Shown one piece after another: positions 1-6,310 of a stretch of DNA of 8,355 bases. The notes beneath the pieces were generated by a model, which did not search any database, was not told where the DNA came from, and saw only the letters and a program-made list of their open reading frames with translations. The position numbers were made by a program, and so were the translations under genes. Numbering within the stretch: the stretch's first letter is position 1; each line of letters begins with the position of its first letter. Source of the DNA: Candidatus Bathycorpusculum fermentans (GTDB lineage Archaea > Thermoproteota > Bathyarchaeia > Bathyarchaeales > Bathycorpusculaceae). Where the stretch lies: NCBI GenBank assembly GCA_009787175.1, contig WRGM01000106.1, positions 1-8,355 of the forward strand, given 5' to 3'.

Positions 1-87
1 TCTATTGTTCCGTGCGAAGTTACCAAACAACAAAGACTATTGTTTGAAAACCTAAATGTTGTAGTACCTAAAACCAGCGGAGTTTAG
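1..87 (+). CDS. 3' end of an unidentified gene (partial)
   Basis: Frame 1 is open from the window edge for 28 codons and ends in TAG at 85-87. The peptide ends in NVVVPKTSGV and includes CEVTKQQRLLF, a mix of charged and hydrophobic residues that looks coding rather than random. The start lies outside the window. I do not recognise the family from this short tail. It converges on the DUF3343 gene, whose stop is 39 nt further right, so it is not part of that operon. Confidence 0.45.
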   Translation, partial: SIVPCEVTKQQRLLFENLNVVVPKTSGV

Positions 88-92
88 GAAAG

Positions 93-105
93 TGTTAACA
101 AAAAA
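93..105 (-). terminator. candidate poly-T terminator of the yedE operon
   Basis: About 20 nt past the DUF3343 stop, the minus strand has a run of six T (105-100) overlapping the small palindrome TGTTAACA (93-100). Archaeal termination often uses T-runs without a strong hairpin, so this is a plausible 3' end for the operon. It is a weak signal in AT-rich DNA. Confidence 0.25.
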
Positions 106-125
106 GTGAAGAAGGTGTTTGTGAC

Positions 126-362
126 TTATTTTTTTAGGATGCGTTTCAGTTCCTGTTCTGTTTCAAGATAAGTTGTTTCTATTTCGTGTTCTTCTAAGTC
201 AATGATGTTTATGTCGGTTTCATAGTGGACGCATGTTCCGCAGGATGAGCTTATTTTTCGTGGTGTAGGCATTAATTTGGCTTTTATGCCTTTTTCTTTT
301 AGCATTTTGTAGTATGTTAGTGCTCCATAGTGGCTGTAAAATGTTGATATATACTTGTTCAT
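126..362 (-). CDS. DUF3343 protein, putative Se/S carrier-like
   Basis: This 78-residue soluble protein matches the small DUF3343 family, described as a putative selenium/sulfur carrier. The family signature is clear: an N-terminal FYSHYGALTY segment (residues 8-17), then MPTPRKISSSCGTC (31-44) with a CxxC pair at C41 and C44 that would be the chalcogen- or redox-active site. The length is normal for the family. It is the last gene of the operon; its ATG shares an ATGA overlap with the stop of the TusA-like gene, which implies translational coupling, and its own Shine-Dalgarno site is weak (GGTAAC). Its position beside TusA and YedE fits transfer of persulfide or selenide between proteins. 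The exact chemistry of the family is not established. Confidence 0.85.
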   Translation of the reverse strand: MNKYISTFYSHYGALTYYKMLKEKGIKAKLMPTPRKISSSCGTCVHYETDINIIDLEEHEIETTYLETEQELKRILKK

Positions 363-577
363 TTTGTTACCGTGATGTGTATTTTGTATTTGTCTTTATC
401 ATTGTCGTCTGTTGTTATTTTGACTGTGTAGCCTTTTTTTCTGGCGTAGGCTGTGCAGTTTTCGATGGCGCATTTGCTGTCTAATAGTAGTAGTATTTCT
501 TTTTCGTGTGTTAGCGCGTTTTTGAGCATAATTAGGGGTTCTGGGCAAGAAATGCCGTAGGCATCTATTGTTTTCAT
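359..577 (-). CDS. TusA-family sulfurtransferase
   Basis: This 72-residue protein is a single TusA/SirA/YedF-N fold. TusA proteins carry a persulfide (or perselenide) on one cysteine and pass it between enzymes in the cytoplasm. The diagnostic CPEP motif is present at residues 11-14, with C11 as the carrier cysteine. Two more cysteines, C36 and C41, are not typical of E. coli TusA. The C-terminal YedF extension is absent. The ATG at 577 has a good Shine-Dalgarno site (AGGTGG, 589-584, spacing 6 nt) inside the end of yedE, and the yedE stop overlaps it as ATGA. The likely job is to accept sulfur or selenium entering through YedE, or the group made by the desulfurase encoded divergently. Confidence 0.9.
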   Translation of the reverse strand: MKTIDAYGISCPEPLIMLKNALTHEKEILLLLDSKCAIENCTAYARKKGYTVKITTDDNDKDKYKIHITVTK

Positions 578-1665
578 GGTGTGCCACCTGTTGTTTTCTT
601 TTTCCCAAATGTATTGAATATGGCAATAAGGATTACGATGGCGAATGCTATTGTTAAGCCTATTTGGCCATGTCCTGTAACGCCTGCAGCTGATGAGGCC
701 ATTTGGAAGTTGTGCGCAAACGCTGCTCCTGTTATCATGCCAAAGACGGCAATTATAGAGTCAGAGTTTCCTCCTCCTGCAAGTACCAGTTGTCTGAATG
801 GACAGCCGCCTAGTAACGTGGAGCCCAGTCCAACTAGTGCCATGCCTAAGAAGTTCCAAAGTCCGTCTGTGTGTGCAATAGGTTGACCTTCAAAGCCAAG
901 TGCGAACTTGCCAAGTGCTACGTTTAAGATTATGCCTACTATGATGATGGCTATGAATGCGCCTAGCATTGAAAAGTTTTTAAACAGTATTGAGTCTCTG
1001 ATTCCTGCAACGAAGCATAATCTTGAAGCAAATCCGATGATGCCTATTATTAGTCCTGCAACGAGTGCTATTATGATGGGGGCGTGCATGCTACCTGGAC
1101 CTGTTGTGGAAAGGAATAGTATAGAGGGAGCGATAAGTAGTACTGCGAGTAAACTTATGGCTGCTATTGGTAGTATGAAGCCGTCGGTTTTTGAGATGTT
1201 GTATGTGCGTTTTAGTGTGTAGCCTTTTTTGAGGAAGAAGCATCCGCCGATGATGCCTGCTATGAATCCGAATAGTCCAACGATTGCGTTTAGGTCTCCT
1301 CCGGCGATTCTAAGTACCATTCTAAGGGGGCAGCCTAGAAATATTAGTGCTCCTATCATTACGGCAAAGCCTAGTATGAATCGTGTTATGGGGGCTGAGC
1401 CGCCTTTTGGGGCGAATTCTTTTTTTGCTAGGGATATGATAAATGCGCCTAGTATGATGCCTATTATTTCTGGGCGTGCGTATTGTACTTGGGCGGCGTT
1501 GTGTAGTCCTAGGGCTCCTGTGGTGTCTCGTAGAAAGCATGCTGTGCAAAAGCCCATGTTTGCTGGGTTGCCTAGTAAAACTAGGATTGCGGATATTGTT
1601 GCTATTATTCCGCCGATAAGTGGCCATTTAATTTTTTCAAATATGTTGTTAGTTTTGGTTTGCAT
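574..1665 (-). CDS. yedE: YedE/YeeE-family transporter (putative selenium or thiosulfate)
   Basis: This is a polytopic membrane protein of 363 residues from the chosen start, in the YeeE/YedE family (sulphur transport, DUF395). It has two similar halves. Half 1 carries GFCTACFLRDT (about residues 38-48) and GCPLRMVLRIAGGD (about 111-124). Half 2 carries ASRLCFVAGIRDS (about 213-225) and GGCPFRQLVLAGGG (about 286-299). Cysteines C40, C43, C112, C217 and C288 lie in these re-entrant-type motifs, where the family relays sulfur species across the membrane. The YedE subgroup is predicted to move selenium compounds, while relatives named YeeE/TsuA move thiosulfate. ATG at 1665 is preferred: GGTTATC (1678-1672) sits 6 nt upstream. 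A TTG at 1680 would add five residues. First gene of the operon. Confidence 0.88.
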   Translation of the reverse strand: MQTKTNNIFEKIKWPLIGGIIATISAILVLLGNPANMGFCTACFLRDTTGALGLHNAAQVQYARPEIIGIILGAFIISLAKKEFAPKGGSAPITRFILGFAVMIGALIFLGCPLRMVLRIAGGDLNAIVGLFGFIAGIIGGCFFLKKGYTLKRTYNISKTDGFILPIAAISLLAVLLIAPSILFLSTTGPGSMHAPIIIALVAGLIIGIIGFASRLCFVAGIRDSILFKNFSMLGAFIAIIIVGIILNVALGKFALGFEGQPIAHTDGLWNFLGMALVGLGSTLLGGCPFRQLVLAGGGNSDSIIAVFGMITGAAFAHNFQMASSAAGVTGHGQIGLTIAFAIVILIAIFNTFGKKKTTGGTP

Positions 1666-1690
1666 GTGTGTGATAACCAAAGTTTATCAT

Positions 1691-1726
1691 TACAGTACCA
1701 CTATATTAATATTTGTAATTGTACTT
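1691..1726. promoter_or_regulatory. shared divergent promoter/operator between yedE and the desulfurase
   Basis: The gap between the two divergent operons is very AT-rich and centres on the perfect palindrome ATATTAATAT (1703-1712), usable as a TATA-like box on either strand. Its centre is about 42 nt from the yedE ATG (1665) and 45 nt from the GTG at 1753, suiting archaeal promoters with short leaders on both sides. Flanking it are inverted arms AGTAC (1694-1698) and GTACT (1721-1725), a candidate operator, perhaps for the LysR regulator encoded downstream. Seen: the repeats and spacing. Inferred: their roles. Confidence 0.45.
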
Positions 1727-1752
1727 ATTAGAATTTTTGATAAGTGGTTAAT

Positions 1753-2919
1753 GTGAGAAAGGTATACACTGATAACGGCTCCACCTCCTTTCCAAAGGCT
1801 CCAGGTGTTTCCGATGTGATTAAAACTTTTTTAGATAACACAGCATATAATATTAACCGTGGAAGCTATGCCGGCTCATATGATGTAGCACTGGAAGTAT
1901 TAAAAACCCGACAGTTACTTGCCGAAATGTTCCATGCGCAAACTCCTCAAGAAATAATCTTTACCCCAAATGCTACCTATTCACTAAACATGCTACTACA
2001 CGGATTTTTAAAAAAAGGCGATCACGTAATTACAACCTCTATGGAACACAATGCCGTCATGCGACCCCTACAGGCTCTCTCAAAAACAGGTGTTACATAC
2101 AGCATTGTGCCCTGCAGCAAAACAGGCATATTAAATGTAGACGACATTTTGCCCTTTATAAAAAAAGAAACAAAAGCATTAGTCATGCTACACGCCTCTA
2201 ATGTATGCGGTACAATTATGCCTATAGAGAAAGTATACAAAATTTGTAAAGAACACAATATACGCTTAATCATAGACGCCGTTCAAACAGCAGGAATATT
2301 AGACATAGACTCACGTAGAATGGATGCTTTAGTATTTACTGGACATAAAAGCCTTTTAGGCCCTCAAGGAATCGGCGGGTTTGTTATAAAAAAAGAATTT
2401 GCTGACGAAATCACGCCACTAATAACTGGTGGAACAGGCAGCTTATCCCATGAATTTGAACAGCCAAGTTTTCTGCCTGATAAATTTGAATCTGGCACTT
2501 TAAATCTTCCCGCGATAATTGGTCTAAAAAAAGCCCTTGAATATGTAACTCTAACGGGAATAAAAACAATATTTGACCACGAAATACAATTAACTACAGC
2601 ATTTATTTCAAAAACCAGCAACATAACTGGAGTTAACCTAATCGGTAAACAAGATAGCTCTGACAGAGTTGCCATAGTATCATTAGATTTTATAAACAAA
2701 GATAACGCCTCAATTACCGCTGCACTTGACGAGCAATATGGCATTATGACAAGATGCGGACTACACTGCGCTCCTATTGCACATAAAACATTAGGTACTT
2801 ACCCCCATGGAACAGTAAGATTCTCTTTTGGACACTTTAATACCCTGGATGACATAGAATACATTGTGCAATCCCTTAAAAAAATACTAAAAAACAGCGG
2901 TGCAACCTGTGGACTTTAA
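1753..2919 (+). CDS. cysteine desulfurase-like class V aminotransferase
   Basis: This 388-residue enzyme belongs to the PLP fold-type I class V aminotransferases, closest in look to the NifS/SufS-like 'EF2568' group. Such enzymes remove sulfur from cysteine (or selenium from selenocysteine), leaving a persulfide or perselenide on an active cysteine. Visible features are the N-terminal DNGSTSFPKAP, H99 in MEHNAV stacking on PLP, D175 and Q178 in IIDAVQTAG, the PLP lysine K199 in TGHKSLLGPQG, and catalytic C339 in GLHCAP. Extra cysteines lie at C335 and near the C-terminus (C386). GTG at 1753 is chosen because it gives the usual family N-terminus and GTGGT lies just upstream; GTG at 1744 would add three residues. 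It is divergent from yedE and overlaps the LysR gene, so it probably supplies TusA/DUF3343. Confidence 0.87.
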   Translation: MRKVYTDNGSTSFPKAPGVSDVIKTFLDNTAYNINRGSYAGSYDVALEVLKTRQLLAEMFHAQTPQEIIFTPNATYSLNMLLHGFLKKGDHVITTSMEHNAVMRPLQALSKTGVTYSIVPCSKTGILNVDDILPFIKKETKALVMLHASNVCGTIMPIEKVYKICKEHNIRLIIDAVQTAGILDIDSRRMDALVFTGHKSLLGPQGIGGFVIKKEFADEITPLITGGTGSLSHEFEQPSFLPDKFESGTLNLPAIIGLKKALEYVTLTGIKTIFDHEIQLTTAFISKTSNITGVNLIGKQDSSDRVAIVSLDFINKDNASITAALDEQYGIMTRCGLHCAPIAHKTLGTYPHGTVRFSFGHFNTLDDIEYIVQSLKKILKNSGATCGL

Positions 2920-3820
2920 ACAAATTGAAGCATTTATAAAAGTCATAGAATTAGCAAGCTTTTCAAAAGCAGCAGACACCCTAAATGTCTCTCAACCATC
3001 CATTAGCACATATATAACATCCCTTGAAAAAGAACTAAACACCACGCTAATAAACCGCTCAACAAAAGTACTATCAACAACTCTAGCTGGCGAACGCTTC
3101 TACGAAAAAGCCAATGAATTATTGAACTTAAAACGTGAAACAATTGAAATGCTCCAAAACCTATCAGAAGACATAAGCGGCAACATTAACATATTAGCCT
3201 CCTCCGTTCCCGCACTATACATATTGCCACAAATACTCGCAGACTTTCACAAACTATACCCTAGAATCTCTTTTACAATGAACCAAGCCGACACTTCAAA
3301 AGTTATACAGGGAATCGCTATAAACAAAGCAGACATAGGCTTTGCAGGAGACATTATAGAAGACAAAAAATGCGACTTTCACGAGTTCATAAATGAAAAA
3401 CTAGTATTCATAGCTCCCAACAACAACACATACTTGCAAAACAAAAAATACACAATAGCCGAACTCCTATACTCAAATAAGTTTATATCAAGAGAAATAG
3501 GCTCTGGTACACGCATGCAATATGAAAAATACTTTATAGAAAACGGAATACAACTCGACAAAATAAAAACCTGCGCAAACCTAGACAGTACACACAGCAT
3601 CATAAATGCGGTAATAAACGAACTTGGAATCTCTATAATATCCGAACTAGCAGCCCATGATGCATTCAAACAAAAATTATTAATACCTATCAGACTAAAA
3701 AATGAGCCACCACAAAGAAAAATCTACACAGTACTAAACAAAAATATCAATCATTCTCACATAATTAAACTATTCATGGAATACATAACAAACATAAAAT
3801 CACAAATAACACACAACTAA
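2909..3820 (+). CDS. LysR-family regulator, selenium-metabolism type
   Basis: This is a full-length LysR-type transcriptional regulator of 303 residues. The winged helix-turn-helix covers roughly residues 1-60, with SFSKAADTLNVSQPSIS at about 17-33 followed by the linker helix. The rest is the periplasmic-binding-like effector domain (about 92-297). Its start MDFKQIEAF is typical of regulators beside bacterial selenium-metabolism genes. GTG at 2909 is preferred over GTG at 2900 because it gives that N-terminus and GCGGTG lies about 8 nt upstream. It overlaps the desulfurase gene by 11 nt, so the two are cotranscribed. It probably controls the divergent promoter at 1691-1726, and so its own operon. 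The effector is unknown; a sulfur or selenium metabolite is inferred. LysR proteins are mostly bacterial, which hints at transfer. Confidence 0.85.
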   Translation: MDFKQIEAFIKVIELASFSKAADTLNVSQPSISTYITSLEKELNTTLINRSTKVLSTTLAGERFYEKANELLNLKRETIEMLQNLSEDISGNINILASSVPALYILPQILADFHKLYPRISFTMNQADTSKVIQGIAINKADIGFAGDIIEDKKCDFHEFINEKLVFIAPNNNTYLQNKKYTIAELLYSNKFISREIGSGTRMQYEKYFIENGIQLDKIKTCANLDSTHSIINAVINELGISIISELAAHDAFKQKLLIPIRLKNEPPQRKIYTVLNKNINHSHIIKLFMEYITNIKSQITHN

Positions 3821-3827
3821 CCCTCTA

Positions 3828-3848
3828 CAGGTAAACAACACCTACCTG
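3828..3848 (+). repeat. small inverted repeat after the LysR gene
   Basis: CAGGTA (3828-3833) and TACCTG (3843-3848) pair across a 9-nt loop, 7 nt after the LysR stop. It could end or stabilise the transcript. No T-run follows, so it is not a standard terminator. Confidence 0.3.
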
Positions 3849-3950
3849 CAACGTTATTACCCGCCGTGATAAATCTTTTGATTACACAGGAGAAATAATA
3901 GCGCAGTTAAACACCCCACGCATAACAACAAAAAAAGAAATACACAAAAA

Positions 3951-4145
3951 TTAGGAATACCCCATTATAACTTCCACGCAATAAACCACAAGTTGGGCTG
4001 TATGATTTTTACCGCCAGGCTTGATGTTGGCATCGGGTTTTTCCCACGCGCCCCAACAACCTCCATAGAACATACCACAAAAAACTTGGACAACATTAAC
4101 GCTTAGAACATCTATACGCAAGACAAATATACGCTGCTCTGAACT
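3951..4145 (-). pseudogene. gene remnant downstream of the RarA-C gene
   Basis: The stretch between the LysR gene and the RarA-C gene (3821-4145) has no intact gene. On its minus strand, directly after the RarA-C stop and in the same frame, 64 codons are open before TAA at 3953-3951. The peptide looks protein-like, with GMFYGGCWGAWEKPDAN and GGKNHTAQLVVYCVEVIMGY, rich in W, G and C, and this DNA is more GC-rich than its surroundings. There is no good start or Shine-Dalgarno site; the first ATG (4073) leaves only 40 residues. I read it as the 3' end of a decayed gene of unknown family. The plus strand also has a start-less 39-codon open stretch (3835-3951) whose TAG overlaps this stop; that is probably chance. 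Confidence 0.3.
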
Positions 4146-4676
4146 TTATTTGTGTTCTTTTTTTAGTAGTTCTTTTGCTTTTTCTGTATATGGATTTGGA
4201 AATACTTCATTTGTTATTTTGTTTCCTTCGTTAAAAAAGTCGTCTATTCCTTTGCCCATAGCTTTGCCTCGTGCGGTGTGTTTGTCAAGTGCAAAATCGG
4301 GAATTGGTAAAAGCTTATTGTTTTCTCTTTCCATGTAGACTACTGTCTGTAGATCATCTGTTATTCTGCTTTTTTGACTGCGACATAGGCATACAATAGC
4401 ATTTGTCAAATAGAGTCTATGCATGGACTCAGCAAGTTTAACTTTTTCTATTTGATACTGTTTTTGCATATTTTCTATAAGTAATGACATTGTCGGATTT
4501 GCTGGACCTATGTCTTCAGATGCAACTATCTTTAGCCGGTTCCATAGCATTGTGGGATTAAATTCTTCTAGCTCTGCCGCAAAATGCGTTGCCTCATACT
4601 CCATACCTCTACGTATGCATTTCTGTAACGCACTAAGTAACTCGTAATGATCATAACCACGCTTAGTAATTGCCAC
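4146..4676 (-). CDS. orphan RarA/MgsA C-terminal domain protein
   Basis: This 176-residue helical protein resembles the C-terminal tetramerisation/clamp-loader-like domain of RarA (MgsA, WRNIP1), the AAA+ ATPase that acts at stalled replication forks. Signature pieces are YELLSALQKCIRRG (11-24), VASEDIGPANP (51-61), the most diagnostic motif, and PDFALDKHTARGKAMGKG (126-143). No AAA+ module is present: there is no Walker A or B motif and the upstream DNA encodes another protein. Similar stand-alone domains occur in archaea and phages, so this may be a true family rather than a truncated RarA. GTG at 4676 is the start: an in-frame TAG lies just upstream and AGGAG (4690-4686) sits 9 nt before it. 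The function is unknown; a partner role in replication or recombination is inferred. Confidence 0.72.
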   Translation of the reverse strand: MAITKRGYDHYELLSALQKCIRRGMEYEATHFAAELEEFNPTMLWNRLKIVASEDIGPANPTMSLLIENMQKQYQIEKVKLAESMHRLYLTNAIVCLCRSQKSRITDDLQTVVYMERENNKLLPIPDFALDKHTARGKAMGKGIDDFFNEGNKITNEVFPNPYTEKAKELLKKEHK

Positions 4677-4685
4677 AACACACTA

Positions 4686-4727
4686 CTCCTATTCATATGT
4701 TGATATTTGAAGATTAGATAAACTTTT
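4686..4727 (-). promoter_or_regulatory. promoter and RBS of the RarA-C gene
   Basis: On the minus strand a TATA-like AAAAGTTTATCT (4727-4716) lies about 45 nt before the GTG start, followed by a clear AGGAG Shine-Dalgarno site (4690-4686). Together with the 66-nt gap after the HAD gene, this suggests separate transcription from proC-HAD. Only the Shine-Dalgarno site is strong. Confidence 0.35.
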
Positions 4728-4742
4728 GCTACATTACCCAAT

Positions 4743-5405
4743 TTACCTTAAAACAAAGTCATACAGTTTAGCACTTTTTAAACTTGCAACAATACAGTCC
4801 GGCTTTTCCTGTTCTAACTCTTTTTCACTATAAACACCTGTAGCAACTGCTATACAGCGCATACCCGCCTTTTTAGCTGCTTTTACACCGAAAACGGAGT
4901 CTTCTATTACTACACAATTTGCCAGCAAACTATCTAAATTATATGCACATTTTAAAAAAATTTCCGGATGGGGCTTAACATATTCAACTTCATCAGCCGT
5001 AACAACAGCTTTAAAATATTTTCCTAACCCCTTAGTGTCAATTAAGGCGTCAATCACTACCCGACTATTCATGGACGCTAACCCCACTTTAATTTCACGC
5101 TGTCTTAAAATCTCTAAAAGCTCAAATGCGCCTGCCAATAGCTGTACACTGTTTCTCTGTATGATCTGTTTTCTGCTTTTAATTTCTACTAACTGTAGAA
5201 TTAACTCTTCATTAAACAACATTTTTCTTTGACGAAAAATTTCCCGAAAAGTCTCTGCGGCACCTATACCTATACAGCGTTCAATACTTCCGCGTGTAAC
5301 GTTTAGACCACAAACTTCTTGTAATGTTTCTTGAAAACAGGAAACTATGACGGAATGTGTATTTGCTAGTGTTCCATCCCAATCAAAAATTACGGTGTCA
5401 AACAT
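4743..5405 (-). CDS. HAD-superfamily hydrolase (phosphoglycolate phosphatase / beta-PGM-like)
   Basis: This is a 220-residue cytoplasmic HAD subfamily IA phosphatase of normal length. All four catalytic motifs are visible: motif I DWDGTLANT with nucleophile D8 and acid/base D10; motif II S111 in LASMNS; motif III K144 in YVKPHPEIF; motif IV E168-D169 in VVIEDSVFGVKAA, which binds Mg2+. The helical cap lies at about residues 15-85. These enzymes cleave phosphate esters or, as phosphomutases, move the phosphate. The sequence cannot fix the substrate; phosphoglycolate, a sugar phosphate or another small phosphoester are all possible. It starts 9 nt after the proC stop, so it is probably cotranscribed with proC, though a proline-related role would be speculative. 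Its Shine-Dalgarno site is weak. Confidence 0.85.
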   Translation of the reverse strand: MFDTVIFDWDGTLANTHSVIVSCFQETLQEVCGLNVTRGSIERCIGIGAAETFREIFRQRKMLFNEELILQLVEIKSRKQIIQRNSVQLLAGAFELLEILRQREIKVGLASMNSRVVIDALIDTKGLGKYFKAVVTADEVEYVKPHPEIFLKCAYNLDSLLANCVVIEDSVFGVKAAKKAGMRCIAVATGVYSEKELEQEKPDCIVASLKSAKLYDFVLR

Positions 5406-5414
5406 GTCTTTTTC

Positions 5415-6227
5415 TCAGGTAAGATCAAGTTTTTCCCGAATTTGACTACTCTTCTTAGTAGCTTCCTCTATGGCACGAATTAATGCGGGTCTTATTTGGC
5501 TCTGCTCCACCTGATAAATAGCCTCAATAGTAGTTCCCCCAGGCGTAGTTGTCATATCTCTAATTCTTGAGGGTTCCTCATTTAAATCCAAAACCAGCTT
5601 GGCAGTTCCAAGAACAGTTTGCGCCGCGCTTTTTAGAGCAACATTTCTAGGCAACCCAACTTTTAAGCCTGCATACGTTAACGCTTCAATAATTATAGAC
5701 ATATATCCTGGTCCGCTTCCACTAACCGCTGTAAGGGCATCCATGTATTTCTCGTCAACTTCATCATAGGTGCCCATCATATTTAGTAATGTCTGAATTT
5801 TCTGCTTCTCCTCTAAGGTAACTTTGGCATCACAGCAATACGCTGTATAGGATGCCTGCACCATAACTCCCAAATTCGGCATAATCCGTACAACTTTGGC
5901 ATCTGAAATATACCTACATAAATACCCCAAAGGAACCGTTGCCGCAACAGATACCACAAGCTTACCCCTAACCTCCCCGCTAATTTCGCAAAGAACCCGC
6001 CCAACATCCCCTGGTTTTACAATAACAAAAATAATATCCGCACACTTGACAGCTTTTAAAACATCCGACCCCGTCTTAACACCCAACTTTTCTAGCTCTA
6101 ACAACTTTTCAACCTGAATATCAACAGCAAAAATCTGACCCTTATAACCACCCTTAAGAAGACTTTTAATTATGGCACTCCCCATCATACCCGCACCTAT
6201 AACCGCAACATTATCATCCAACAACAT
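5415..6227 (-). CDS. proC: pyrroline-5-carboxylate reductase
   Basis: This 270-residue enzyme is in the ProC family, which reduces 1-pyrroline-5-carboxylate to proline with NAD(P)H in the cytoplasm. The N-terminal Rossmann motif is VIGAGMMGSA (9-18), followed by VKP (70-72), RIMPN (114-118), the dimerisation-domain motif AVSGSGPGY (167-175), and MTTTPGGTTIEA (225-236). The length is typical. Two conserved spots differ from the common form: MPNTPA is MPNLGV, and SGSGPAY is SGSGPGY, so this is a divergent branch and a related imino-acid substrate is possible. ATG at 6227 has GGAG (6237-6234) 6 nt upstream. First gene of the likely proC-HAD unit, 83 nt after trm1. Confidence 0.88.
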   Translation of the reverse strand: MLLDDNVAVIGAGMMGSAIIKSLLKGGYKGQIFAVDIQVEKLLELEKLGVKTGSDVLKAVKCADIIFVIVKPGDVGRVLCEISGEVRGKLVVSVAATVPLGYLCRYISDAKVVRIMPNLGVMVQASYTAYCCDAKVTLEEKQKIQTLLNMMGTYDEVDEKYMDALTAVSGSGPGYMSIIIEALTYAGLKVGLPRNVALKSAAQTVLGTAKLVLDLNEEPSRIRDMTTTPGGTTIEAIYQVEQSQIRPALIRAIEEATKKSSQIREKLDLT

Positions 6228-6277
6228 TCATTACTCCAAACTAACTAACTTTTCAAAATAAAGAAAGACTATTGCAT

Positions 6278-6299
6278 GTTTTAAACTTTTTTTTTATAC
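6278..6299 (-). promoter_or_regulatory. candidate proC promoter
   Basis: On the minus strand the trm1-proC gap contains GTATAAAAA (6299-6291) within a long A-run, then GTTTAAAAC (6286-6278). Either could serve as a TATA box, giving a leader of roughly 25-45 nt before the proC ATG. No start can be fixed from sequence alone. Confidence 0.35.
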
Positions 6300-6310
6300 A
6301 ACCATAAAAA

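Noticed and set aside
581..1756. Three long plus-strand open frames opposite yedE
   Set aside because: They are antisense shadows of yedE. Their translations have no family motifs, while the minus strand encodes clear YedE signatures without interruption.
3835..3954. 39-codon plus-strand open stretch after the LysR gene
   Set aside because: It lacks any ATG, GTG or TTG start. It is short and A-rich, so it is noise or at best a remnant.
3821..4145. tRNA or other structured RNA gene in the gap
   Set aside because: I found no T-loop GTTCGA-type motif, no cloverleaf stems and no GC-rich structured block beyond the 6-bp inverted repeat at 3828-3848.
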